The notes beneath the pieces are model-generated. The model was given only the letters and a program-made list of their open reading frames with translations. It searched no databases and was not told where the DNA came from. Positions 12,587 through 21,305 of a stretch of 63,038 bases of DNA are shown in pieces. The stretch spans positions 1-63,038 of the forward strand of contig CANRDY010000006.1 of assembly GCA_947629515.1 (NCBI GenBank), given 5' to 3'. The stretch comes from an uncultured Clostridia bacterium (GTDB lineage Bacteria > Bacillota > Clostridia > Christensenellales > Borkfalkiaceae). The translations under genes were made by a program, and so were the position numbers. Numbering within the stretch: the first letter of the stretch is position 1; every line of letters starts with the position of its first letter.

Positions 12587-15500
12587 ATGAGTAAAAACAA
12601 AATTGCAAAACTACTGCTTGCACTCGGCATCGGCGCTGTAACGGCGGCGTCGGGTCTTGCGGTAACGGCGTGCGCGCCCGCGGGCGATCCCAACGGCGGG
12701 CAGCAGGCCGAACAAACGACGTATCACGTCACGTTCAACATGAACCACGCCGACACGAGCGGCGCGCCCGCCGCCAAGGACACCAACTCCGAGGGCAAGG
12801 TAACCGAGCCCACCACGCCCGGCGCGCGTAGCGACGGTCAGGTATTCGACGGCTGGTGGACCGAAGCAACGGGCGGCACCAAGTTCGACTTCGACACAAA
12901 AATAACTCAGGACACCACCCTTTACGCCCACTGGAAGACCGCGGGCACGGGCGGAACCGGCGGCGGCGAGGGTGAACAACCCGGCGGCGGCGGCGGAACC
13001 GGTGGTGAACAACCTGCCGATCCTTCGACCGCGCCCACCGTTAAACTGTGGGTAGGCGGCGGCTCTGTCACCCTTCCCGCAACCAGCCTCGAAAAGGGCG
13101 CGGACGACAAGTGGCACTTCACTTCCGAGGCTCTTTCCGACAGCGGCAAACTTCCTTCCACCGTATTGGGAGAACTCGTAAAGTCGGGTATGGAATTCGA
13201 CAAATGGTTCGCCGATGCAACATACAGCACCGAGTTCGACTTCACTGCGGCTGTCGAGGTGGCGACCCTTAATATCTACGCCCGCGTATACGAGAACGTA
13301 GATATAGAGTTCAAGCCCGCAGGTGCTGCTGGCGCGGTGTTGACCGAGAACTTAACGCAGGGCATATTCACCGTTGTCACCAACGGCAAGACCAAATACG
13401 AAACCAAGGGTAGCGGTAGCCTCGGCATCAACACGCAGGGCAGCACAATTCTCGTTAAGCCCACGGGTGTAACCAACACCATATCCTTTAACGCGTATTC
13501 GGGTTCGTCGGGCAATGCTCTCACCGTTCATATCAAGAAGATAACGACAGACGGCTCGGGTGCTGAAACCAAGACCGAAGTAGCTCCTGTTGAAGAAACA
13601 ACAACATGGAAAACCGCTCCTAACGATAATAACGGCGCAAACTTCACCGTAAGCAATCTCGAAGCGGGCACTTATGAAATAAGCGGCACCAAGGCAACTG
13701 GTGAGTCGGCTTCGCTCGGCGTGCGCGACCTTAAAGTAACCTCAAAACTTCCCGTAGGCAAGGTAACGGGTCTCGAAATTTCGGGCGGCACGCGCGATTT
13801 CCTGCTCGGAGACGAATTCTCCTCCGAGGGAATGACAGTTTATCTCTGCTATGACAACGGCAGAAAGGACAGTCTTCCCAACGGCTACACCTTCAACGCC
13901 TCGGCGTTCACGGGCGCGACCGCGGCGGGCGAATACGATGTCACCTGCACTTACAGAGACGCCAATAACGACGAGTTTACGGGCACGTTCAAGATAACCG
14001 CTTACACCATTAAGTCGGTCAAGATAATAACCAACGACCTGCTCAACTACACTCCTCAGGTCTACACCGCAGGAAGCAAGTTCGACGCGTCCAATATCTC
14101 CGTTATGGCTGTCGGCACCAACGCGGGCGTCGATAAGGAATTCTATAATGTTCCCTCAACTTTGGTTGAACTCACCAACAGTGCGGAGAGCGAACTCACC
14201 AACCTCACCGCGGGCGTTAAGACCATAACCGCAAAGGCGTGGGACGGCTCGGCTTTCTCGAATACCATAAGCGATACCGTAAGCTACTACGTCATTCCCG
14301 CGCTCCCCGCCAAAACGGCGATCGTCTTTGCCGAAATCGCGCCCTCCGCGGATACGGCTTTAACGGGCGACAAAATCGGCACGCTCAAAGAGAGCGGGCA
14401 GGCAAATTCCGAAAGCAACCCTTATCAGTTCAAGACCGTTCAGCAGGCGATCGATTTCTTCAACGCCATGAACCTTGACGAAGCCGTAACCAAGTATATC
14501 AAGCTCGGCGCGGGCACGTACAAAGAAAAGCTCTATGTCGATATCCCCAACCTCGTTATAGTGGGCGCGGGCGTAGTCGAAAGCGGAACCGATACCCCGA
14601 TAGGGACCGAAGCCCCGAGCGTTCCCAACTCCGATAGCAAAACATGGCAGTGGAAGTCGACCATCTCCTACGACGCCATCATGAACAAACCCGACGGCGC
14701 GGGCAACCTGTGGAACTCCGATAACTCCGCAACCATTTATATCACCGCGGCGGCAAAGAACTTCATGATGAACAGCGTTGCGGTAGTCAACGAGAACAAC
14801 ACCGCCGAAAAGGTAAACGCGCACGCGGGCGACGATCAGGCTCTCGCCCTTTACAGCGAAGCCGACCAGAGCGTGTACCAGATGTGCTCTTTCTCGAGCT
14901 ATCAGGATACCGTTCAGCTCAAGAACGGCAGGCACTTGCTCGTCTCGTGCTATATCGAGGGCGCGACCGACTTCATCTACGGCGATAACTCCACTTCGTA
15001 CTTCTACAAGTGCCAGATCCATTGCCTCGACCACGTAAGCAACATAGGCAAAGAGAGCGACCTTTCGCAGGCGGACGGCGGCTATATAACCGCGTTCAAG
15101 GGCGGAGACGGCGACGCGCACGTTGAGTACGGCGCAGTGTTCGATTGGTGCGAATTCACCGCCACCCAGACCGAATACGGCAAGGGCGGTAAATGGGCGA
15201 TCGCCAGACCTTGGGCTGACTACTCGAGCGTTGCGATCCTTAACTCCAAGCTCGGCAAGCACATTGCAAAGAACAGCGCATTGGATGCCGCCAAGAACGC
15301 GCGCTTGTCCAACGGACTGTTGAAGAAGAATATCCCCAACACCGTTAAGACCTATGAGTACAATAATAGCGGATTAGACAATGTAAAGGGCAGTGACGGT
15401 TCGTTCACCGCAGAGGAAATCGCGGCGAACAATGTTGCGGGTATAACTTTCCTCGACGACAACGCCGCCAAGAAGTTCGAACTGATTGGAACCGAGTTCG

Positions 15501-16423
15501 GCGACGGCGAATTTAACTCCGAGTGCTTGATCTTCAAGGCGACGAACGGAACGGTTACCTACGCCAACGGCGATTGGGGCAACATGGCACCCAAACAGGG
15601 CGCGGTCATAATGGTCTACAAAGTCGGCACGGGCGGCGAAGAAACCGACGTCCTTATGGCGGACAAAGTTGTTTACACCACGACTCAGCTCGACGCGGCG
15701 GCTATCAAAGACATTGCAAAGAACTATGTCCTTGCCGCAGACGAAGAACTCGGCGACGTTTACACCGACCGCGACCTTTCGACGGGCAAAGTCGAAGCCG
15801 CGCAGGAACTTACCGCCAACCAGACCTATAAGTTCTACGTTAAAATCGACAAGGTTACGGGACAGAAAACCGACAACTACACGTACAGCTTTGAAGAATT
15901 GAAAACTGCCGTTGGCGACGACGGTTCTGACCAGACCACGTACGGACAGAAAGATTTGACGGGCACCGAGTTCACGGGCAGTAACAGTTGGATATCGGTA
16001 GCTACTTCGAAACCTGAAAATGCTCCCTCGGGAATTAAAGGCACGGGCGCAAAAGTTCAGTACAGAGGCGGCGGAAAGAACAACGTTCTTGAAATCAAGG
16101 GTATCGCCCTCAAAGTAACTTTCAAGGGCAAAGGTAAACTTGTAATTACTTTCGGTTCTTCGAGCAAAGATAAGACTTCGGGGCTTTGCGTGATAGATGC
16201 AGACGGTAATTATGTGACCGGTGCAATTACGGGCGGTTCAGCCGTTACAAAAGTCGACAGCAGCTTTACTGTAGCGGGCACTAACCAAGACGATCAGGTA
16301 ACGTTTACCATTAACGCTGCGGGCACTTACTACATTGTAGGCGATACGATCAACAAGCAGTATGACCGCAACACGCGTATATATGCAATGACGATGAGCG
16401 ACACGTACTCTCCCGAAGCCTGA
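12587..16423 (+). CDS. pectinesterase-domain lipoprotein with InlB-type repeat
   Basis: A 1278-residue exported protein, probably lipid-anchored. Residues 1-28 are a signal peptide with a lipobox ending at Cys29 (LAVTAC). Residues about 45-120 form an InlB/Listeria-Bacteroides repeat (FDGWWTEATGG, TLYAHW), then comes a Gly-rich linker and a second partial copy. Bacterial Ig-like modules follow (about 390-570, VTGLEISGGT, SVKIITNDLL). A CE8 pectin methylesterase domain lies at about 605-905 with the motifs GDDQALALY, SYQDTVQ, GATDFIYGDNS and ARPWADYSS, matching the oxyanion, acid/base and nucleophile regions. A C-terminal module (about 920-1075) is shared with the truncated paralogue at 17629-18725, and a last beta-rich module follows. 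It should demethylate pectin at the cell surface. AAGGAG precedes the ATG. It lies between the two copies of the 35-aa element. Confidence 0.9.
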   Translation: MSKNKIAKLLLALGIGAVTAASGLAVTACAPAGDPNGGQQAEQTTYHVTFNMNHADTSGAPAAKDTNSEGKVTEPTTPGARSDGQVFDGWWTEATGGTKFDFDTKITQDTTLYAHWKTAGTGGTGGGEGEQPGGGGGTGGEQPADPSTAPTVKLWVGGGSVTLPATSLEKGADDKWHFTSEALSDSGKLPSTVLGELVKSGMEFDKWFADATYSTEFDFTAAVEVATLNIYARVYENVDIEFKPAGAAGAVLTENLTQGIFTVVTNGKTKYETKGSGSLGINTQGSTILVKPTGVTNTISFNAYSGSSGNALTVHIKKITTDGSGAETKTEVAPVEETTTWKTAPNDNNGANFTVSNLEAGTYEISGTKATGESASLGVRDLKVTSKLPVGKVTGLEISGGTRDFLLGDEFSSEGMTVYLCYDNGRKDSLPNGYTFNASAFTGATAAGEYDVTCTYRDANNDEFTGTFKITAYTIKSVKIITNDLLNYTPQVYTAGSKFDASNISVMAVGTNAGVDKEFYNVPSTLVELTNSAESELTNLTAGVKTITAKAWDGSAFSNTISDTVSYYVIPALPAKTAIVFAEIAPSADTALTGDKIGTLKESGQANSESNPYQFKTVQQAIDFFNAMNLDEAVTKYIKLGAGTYKEKLYVDIPNLVIVGAGVVESGTDTPIGTEAPSVPNSDSKTWQWKSTISYDAIMNKPDGAGNLWNSDNSATIYITAAAKNFMMNSVAVVNENNTAEKVNAHAGDDQALALYSEADQSVYQMCSFSSYQDTVQLKNGRHLLVSCYIEGATDFIYGDNSTSYFYKCQIHCLDHVSNIGKESDLSQADGGYITAFKGGDGDAHVEYGAVFDWCEFTATQTEYGKGGKWAIARPWADYSSVAILNSKLGKHIAKNSALDAAKNARLSNGLLKKNIPNTVKTYEYNNSGLDNVKGSDGSFTAEEIAANNVAGITFLDDNAAKKFELIGTEFGDGEFNSECLIFKATNGTVTYANGDWGNMAPKQGAVIMVYKVGTGGEETDVLMADKVVYTTTQLDAAAIKDIAKNYVLAADEELGDVYTDRDLSTGKVEAAQELTANQTYKFYVKIDKVTGQKTDNYTYSFEELKTAVGDDGSDQTTYGQKDLTGTEFTGSNSWISVATSKPENAPSGIKGTGAKVQYRGGGKNNVLEIKGIALKVTFKGKGKLVITFGSSSKDKTSGLCVIDADGNYVTGAITGGSAVTKVDSSFTVAGTNQDDQVTFTINAAGTYYIVGDTINKQYDRNTRIYAMTMSDTYSPEA

Positions 16424-16558
16424 CCCCGCGCTTCTGAAAATAAACTGTCACCATGAGCGAAGCCGCGTAGCGGCGTAGTCGAATGGGTCTATTCCGCATT
16501 ATAATTAATAATATAGTACTGTAACACATAATGCGCGCGGGCGTTCCACGCCCGCGCG
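16424..16558. repeat. dispersed repeat and GC hairpin after the pectinesterase gene
   Basis: 16443-16500 is a variant of the block ending GGGTCTATTCCGCA, also seen near 17110 and, inverted, near 2610. 16530-16558 is a GC hairpin like that at 11378-11405. Confidence 0.6.
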
Positions 16559-16582
16559 CAATTTATAAAAACAAAAAATTTC

Positions 16583-16611
16583 TTGACAAATTTTGTCAAG
16601 AAGTATATACT
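16583..16611 (+). promoter_or_regulatory. sense promoter of 35-aa element, copy B
   Basis: TTGACA (16583-16588), 17 bases, TATACT (16606-16611). TTCTTGACA and TGTCAAGAA form a dyad over the -35 and spacer, equivalent in place but not in sequence detail to the dyad of copy A. Confidence 0.8.
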
Positions 16612-16715
16612 TATTTTAATATTAATTTTCGAAGCAAGGGGGAATCCTTGCAGGCGGTTGACCTCTCGAGGGGGAAAATGGTGAGAGCTATTTTCTTTCA
16701 AAGGGGGTGAGGCTT

Positions 16716-16823
16716 ATGAAAGAGCTGAATGAATTGGTTTCGCGCATTTGCGAACTTTTGAAACAGCTTGAGCTGTTGCTCGACGAAGTCGAGTACATAG
16801 CAATTAAGCGCATAAAAAAATAA
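16716..16823 (+). CDS. 35-residue peptide, copy B of paired element
   Basis: Paralogue of 11670-11777: 29 of 35 residues are identical and the six changes are mostly conservative and near the N-terminus (MKELNELVSRI). The same ribosome site (AAAGGGGGTGAGG) lies 4 bases upstream, and the stop codon again sits in the stem of a two-way terminator. The full element (16583-16929) repeats the order sense promoter, leader, ORF, terminator, opposing promoter. Two copies about 5 kb apart in the same orientation suggest recent duplication or independent insertion of a small mobile unit. Function is unknown; a type I toxin-like or small regulatory peptide role is inference. Confidence 0.75.
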   Translation: MKELNELVSRICELLKQLELLLDEVEYIAIKRIKK

Positions 16824-16894
16824 CCGCCCCAAGTTGATCGCTTGACGGTTATTTTTTAAAATACCGAGGTCAACCGCTTTGGGTTCCCCTTTGT
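16814..16894 (-). ncRNA. candidate antisense RNA of copy B
   Basis: Predicted from the minus promoter at 16901-16929 (start near 16894) to the T-tailed hairpin (end near 16814), about 80 nt, as for copy A. The 5' part again carries GGGGAACCC and GCGGTTGACCTC. Confidence 0.65.
16815..16857. terminator. bidirectional terminator, copy B
   Basis: A 12-bp stem, AAAAAATAACCG (16815-16826) with CGGTTATTTTTT (16846-16857), gives a T-tail on both strands. Confidence 0.8.
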
Positions 16895-16900
16895 GATTTT

Positions 16901-16929
16901 ATTTTACGATATTGTTTTTCATTTGTCAA
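16901..16929 (-). promoter_or_regulatory. antisense promoter, copy B
   Basis: On the minus strand TTGACA (16924-16929), 17 bases, TAAAAT (16901-16906). Confidence 0.8.
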
Positions 16930-16956
16930 GTATATTTAAGCAAATTTTTTAATGCT

Positions 16957-17547
16957 ATGCGGCGGGCGCAAGCGTTCCGCTTGACCAAGTGTCTTAACGG
17001 CGGAACAGTAATCGTGCGCGCGGGCTGTTCAACGCGAGGCGGCGGGCGGCAAAAAGCCGCCCGCCGCACTTCTAATAATCTGTCACCCTGAGCAAGCGAA
17101 GCGCGTCGAACGGGTCTATTCCGCAGTATAGCGGGGTTTTTTATAATGAGGCGGTTATTATTTAAAATAGTAACGCGTTTCAAAGTGCAAGCACAGACCA
17201 CCTTGGGATTCTCTCACTCAATCGAACCCGCTTCGCGGGCTTCTTATGTCGTTCGAAATGACAGTGCCATATGTCGCTCCGATAATATTTAAAGAAAGCG
17301 GCGGGCGCACACGTGCGCCCGCCGCAAGCGAAAAGTGACATTATGTCGCTCCGATATTATTTAAAAATGACAGTGCCTTAATGCGCTCCGATAATATTTA
17401 AAGAAAGCGGCGGGCGGCAAAAAGCCGCCCGCCGCAAGCAAAAAGTGACATTATGTTGCTCCGATATTATTTAAAAATGACAGTGCCTTATGTTGCTCCG
17501 ATATTATTGAACAACTCCCCCGCGGCGGAACGCCGCGGGGGAGTTTT
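16957..17547. repeat. cluster of dispersed intergenic repeats and hairpins
   Basis: Gene-free. It contains at least three GCGGCGGGCG... hairpins (about 17038-17065, 17295-17323, 17406-17434) and alternating TGACAGTGCCTTA-TGTTGCTCCGATA segments. An inverted copy of the TGTCATTTCGA block lies at about 17160-17290, and the GTCACCCTGAGCAAGCGAAG block at about 17080. 17514-17547 is a 14-bp hairpin with four T. Confidence 0.7.
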
Positions 17548-17628
17548 ATCTGCGAAATATGTCTGCTAATTATATCTGCGAATTATTTCAGCTAATTATG
17601 TCAGTGTTTTTTATGGGCTAAATCGAAA

Positions 17629-18725
17629 TCAGCTTGCGGGGGTGTCCGTCGCGTAAATTCCGAATAAGCAAAGCCTTTGGTCGTTCACGTTAAGACTTAC
17701 CTTTGTGCTGCCGGGAATCTTGAACGTTACTTGATAGATAGGTTTTTCGCTCGCAGTCGTGTTAATCTTTGTGCCCTCTTGTCCCGTAATTCCGTTCAGA
17801 TAGCCCGTGGTTGCGTCGCCGTCTTTCAAGACTAAAACATTCTTGCCTTCATAAGCCTTATAGGTTGTAATAGTCTTGGCAGTTTGACCTTCGGCTTCAC
17901 ATAACAACTCCATTTTACTGTCGGTAGCAATGTAATACAGAGTTATTTCTATCTCTTTTGCAGACTTGTTAGTCAGCATAATAGCTTTCTTACTACCCGT
18001 AGGCATCATCCAGCTGTTGAGGGAAAGAGTACCTTTCGGCGTGGTGACCGTCTGGTCTTTCATCCAATCGCCCGCATAGGCATCATATTTAATATACCTA
18101 TCAGCAGACGGTTCGAGTTTGAATAACGTGCCGTCATAGGATTGGAACTCATAGCCGTCCTTTTTACTATCCTTACTCGACTTAGCCGTAACATCAGTTG
18201 CCGCCATAAGTTCGGTGATAGCTTCCTTAGTTTCATACGTTACATAGAACTTAATGTCGCCGCTTATGGTCTCTTTTACGGTGACTTCCTGCGCGGAGCA
18301 CTCGCGGTCTTTAAAGACTTTTTCAACCTGCTTGCCTGCTTCGATATCGCCCGCAAGAGCAAGAGCCTTGATCTGGTCGACGGTGAGTTCCGAACCGCTG
18401 TAAACGACGGTCGCGGCTATCAACTTGTCTTGCTCCTCGCTTGCGCCCGGTTCGTAGATCTCAACCAAAACGCCCTGCTTGGGTTGCATGTTGAGCCAAT
18501 CTTCGTCGTACTTGACTTCTTTGCCCGTATCCGCGCCGTTGGTCGCTTTGAAGATCTCGCACTCGGATTCAAATTGACCGTCGCCGAACTCGGTTCCAAT
18601 CAGTTCGAACTTCTTGGCGGCATTCTCGTCGAGGAAAGTTATACCCGCAACATTGTTCGCCGCAACTTCAGCTTCGCTGAACGAGCCGTCGTTACCTTTC
18701 ACGCCGTCTAATCCGCTATTATTGC
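17629..18725 (-). pseudogene. 5'-truncated paralogue of the pectinesterase lipoprotein
   Basis: On the minus strand the frame from about 18723 matches the C-terminal module of the protein at 12587-16423. NNSGLDGVKG versus NNSGLDNVKG, NNVAGITFLDENAAKKFE versus NNVAGITFLDDNAAKKFE and FELIGTEFGDG are shared. Upstream of the match the frame continues into repeat sequence for 37 codons but has no signal peptide, esterase domain or convincing start. The last 180 residues form a beta-rich module not closely similar to the end of the intact protein. It is most simply the remaining 3' third of a deleted or rearranged paralogue. The break lies beside the TTTGTCACCCCTTGCAAGC repeat at 18763. A separately expressed fragment is possible but has no ribosome site. 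Confidence 0.75.
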
Positions 18726-18827
18726 GGGTATTTTTAGCGCGTGGAGCAATTCTATAATAATTTGTCACCCCTTGCAAGCGAAGGGGAGCGAAGGGGCGGG
18801 GGATAAAGGCGCAAACGCTTGGCGGTA

Positions 18828-18856
18828 TTGACACCGCGGGTTTTCGGTAGTATAAT
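18828..18856 (+). promoter_or_regulatory. GH4 gene promoter
   Basis: Full consensus TTGACA (18828-18833), 17 bases, TATAAT (18851-18856). The predicted transcription start (about 18863) coincides with the ATG of the gene, suggesting a leaderless mRNA. Confidence 0.75.
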
Positions 18857-18862
18857 TATGGT

Positions 18863-20470
18863 ATGACTATCCATCACGATAAACTCGCGTACGGCAGACT
18901 TTCGCCGTCAAGCGAGGAAATGTCGCAAGCATCCGTCGAGGATATGGTTCGGCAATTAAATGGTTCAACTCAAACCTCGCCCCGCGCAGACGGCGAAAAA
19001 ACCGACTTAAACGCCAATAACCCCGACTTAAACGCCAATAACCCCACCATAAACGCCCCCGATCCCAACGCAACTTGCGGCGACAGGATCGACGGCATAA
19101 AAATCGCCTATATAGGCGGCGGCTCGAAGATGTGGGCGCGCGTGTTTATGTTCGACCTTGCGCTCACTCCCGAAATGTGCGGCGAAATCGCCCTTTACGA
19201 CATCGACCGCCTCGCCGCAGAGCGCAACAGGCAGATAGGCGATCGCCTCAACCAACACCCCGAAACCCTTTCGAAGTGGCGTTACACCGTGTGCGATGAC
19301 CTCAAAGACGCGCTCACGGGCGCAACGTTCGTCGTTTTATCCATTCTGCCGGGTACGTTCGACGACATGCAGGTCGACGTGCACCTGCCCGAGAAGTACG
19401 GCATTTTTCAGGCGGTGGGCGACACGGTCGGTCCGGGCGGCGTGCTCCGCGCAATGCGCACCGTGCCCGTCTACGAGGAGTTCGCCCGCGCGATCGCGCA
19501 GTACTGCCCAAAAGCGTGGGTGATAAACTTCACCAACCCCATGACTGTCTGCACGCGCACGCTATACGGCGTGTTCCCCCAAATCAAGGCGTTCGGCTGC
19601 TGTCACGAGGTGTTCCATGCGGAAGAACTCCTCGCCTGCGTTGCGCATGAAATTCTGGGCGTGCCCCGCCCCGACCGCCATGAAATTACCGTTGACGCGA
19701 GCGGTATCAACCATTTTACGTGGATAACCGAGGCGAGCTACAAAGGCAGGGATCTGCTGTCACTGCTCCCCGCGTTCACGCAAAAATACTTTGAAAGCGG
19801 GTACTGCGAACAGCTTGGGTTCGACAAGAACGCCCACCGCGGCGACAACCCGTTTTTGTACGGGAATAAGGTAAAGCTCGACCTTTTCAGGCGGTTCGGC
19901 GCGCTTGCGGCGGCGGGCGATCGCCACCTTGTGGAGTTCATGGACAGAAGCTGGTATCTCAAAAACCCCGCACACGCCGAGAGCTGGCTGTATCACCTGA
20001 CGCCCGTTTCGTGGCGGCGGGCGGACTGCGAGCGGAAAGTGCGCGAAAGCGTGAAGATGGCGGCGGGGGAGTTGCCCGTTAAAGCCGTGCGCTCCGACGA
20101 GGAGGCGACCGTGCTAATGAAAGCCGTGCTCGGAATGGGGACGGTGGTTTCGAACGTCAACATGCCCAACCGCGGGCAGATGCCCGACATGCCGACGGGG
20201 GCGGTGGTGGAGACCAACTGCGTTTTCGGCGAAAATTCGGTGAAGCCCGTTACGGCAAACCCTTTGCCGGGGACGGTGACAAACCTTGTTTTGCGCAACT
20301 GTATGAACATTGAGAACTGTTGCAAAGCCATAAGCGAGCGAGATCTCGACGGGATATTCGAGGTATTTTTGAACCAGCCGCTTTTGTCGGGGCTGGACGT
20401 CGACAAGGCGCGCGCTTTGTTTGACGAGATGGTTGAAAAGACGGGCGTAAGCGGTTTATATTTGAAATGA
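18863..20470 (+). CDS. GH4 glycosidase, probable alpha-galacturonidase
   Basis: NAD+- and metal-dependent family 4 glycoside hydrolase. The core begins at residue 78 with KIAYIGGGSKMW (dinucleotide fold), followed by INFTNPM (substrate and metal loop), the metal-binding CHEV (247-250) and ASGINHFTWI. CHEV is the motif reported for the Bacillus LplD-type alpha-galacturonidase, so removal of terminal galacturonate from pectic oligomers is the best guess; alpha-glucuronidase is the alternative. The pectinesterase lipoprotein nearby fits. Residues 1-77 are an extra Asn/Pro/Thr-rich extension with DLNANNP twice, absent from the family. No ribosome site precedes the ATG and the promoter -10 ends 6 bases before it, so translation may be leaderless, or a start inside the extension may be used. 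Confidence 0.88.
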   Translation: MTIHHDKLAYGRLSPSSEEMSQASVEDMVRQLNGSTQTSPRADGEKTDLNANNPDLNANNPTINAPDPNATCGDRIDGIKIAYIGGGSKMWARVFMFDLALTPEMCGEIALYDIDRLAAERNRQIGDRLNQHPETLSKWRYTVCDDLKDALTGATFVVLSILPGTFDDMQVDVHLPEKYGIFQAVGDTVGPGGVLRAMRTVPVYEEFARAIAQYCPKAWVINFTNPMTVCTRTLYGVFPQIKAFGCCHEVFHAEELLACVAHEILGVPRPDRHEITVDASGINHFTWITEASYKGRDLLSLLPAFTQKYFESGYCEQLGFDKNAHRGDNPFLYGNKVKLDLFRRFGALAAAGDRHLVEFMDRSWYLKNPAHAESWLYHLTPVSWRRADCERKVRESVKMAAGELPVKAVRSDEEATVLMKAVLGMGTVVSNVNMPNRGQMPDMPTGAVVETNCVFGENSVKPVTANPLPGTVTNLVLRNCMNIENCCKAISERDLDGIFEVFLNQPLLSGLDVDKARALFDEMVEKTGVSGLYLK

Positions 20471-20868
20471 CAGTGTCATAATGCGCTCCGATAATATGCG
20501 GCGGGCGCACGTGTGCGCCCGCCGCCTCGCGTTGAACAGCTTGCACGCACGTCTTACTTCCCCGCCGTTAAGACACATGGTCAAGCGGAACGCTTGCGCT
20601 TGCGCGCGAAAAATGACATTGTGCGCTCCGATAATAATTAAAACCCCTACCCTAACCCTCCCCCTTAAAAAAGGGGAGGGAATAAGGGCGGAGAAATTAC
20701 AAGGGGGAGGAATTGAAGGTGGGGGTTCACCGCGGCGATACGCCGCTTAAAGTTGAACAGCTTGCACGCCGTACTACTTCTCCGCCGTTAAGACACATGG
20801 TCAAGCGGAACGCTTGCGCTTGCGCTTGAAAACCGCATATATATTGCAATTTTGCGCATACTGCGGGT
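20471..20868. repeat. gene-free spacer of dispersed repeats
   Basis: Contains the TGACAGTGTCATAATGCGC and GCTCCGATAAT segments and a GCGGCGGGCGCAC...GTGCGCCCGCCGC hairpin (about 20500-20525). Two copies of TTGAACAGCTTGCACG...CCGTTAAGACACATGGTC (20535-20600 and 20750-20815) and a purine-rich CTCCCCCTT...AAGGGGAGGG hairpin (about 20656-20690) follow. Their order suggests repeat nesting. Confidence 0.7.
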
Positions 20869-21045
20869 ATGGGAAAGGCTAAAAATACCAAAAAATTAAT
20901 GGGCGAATTGCTCGGCGCGGGCGTCTCCGCAAACGAGTGCACGGGGCTTTACCAAAAAGTTTCGCTCACCCCCGAAGAGGTGGCGCGCTTCCACGACCAA
21001 TATATGAACGGAAACCCCTTTGCAAATTTCGACAACGCCGAATAA
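20869..21045 (+). CDS. small hypothetical protein, 58 aa
   Basis: A 59-codon ORF (MGKAKNTKKLMGELLGAG..., ending NPFANFDNAE) with the same GC-rich third-position codon choice as neighbouring genes, which random spacer sequence here does not show. The basic N-terminus is followed by an acidic, probably helical stretch (SLTPEEVARFHDQY). The ribosome site is weak and no family is recognised. The spacer downstream (21046-21305) carries only a degenerate repeat before glpK. Confidence 0.5.
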   Translation: MGKAKNTKKLMGELLGAGVSANECTGLYQKVSLTPEEVARFHDQYMNGNPFANFDNAE

Positions 21046-21162
21046 AATCGCGGGGGTCGGAACGTCGCGCGTCGGGTCGAGGCTCGGCGCAAATGTGGCG
21101 TGCGTATCGTAAACGCGCGGTTTAGCGCGGGGGGTTCGGTTGGCTCAAACGTAGCACGGTTC

Positions 21163-21265
21163 CCCAAAAAACCGCCGATACAACAATAAAAACCGCCGAC
21201 ACGACAAAAAAACGCCGACACAGCAATAAAAACGCCGCCGCGATAATATAAACGCCGATACAACA
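21163..21265. repeat. degenerate tandem repeat before glpK
   Basis: Five imperfect units of about 20 bases around AAAACGCCGACACARCAAT, private to this spacer. Confidence 0.65.
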
Positions 21266-21305
21266 ATTTTACAAAGGATAAATTTTACAGATAAAAGGCA
21301 GAAAT

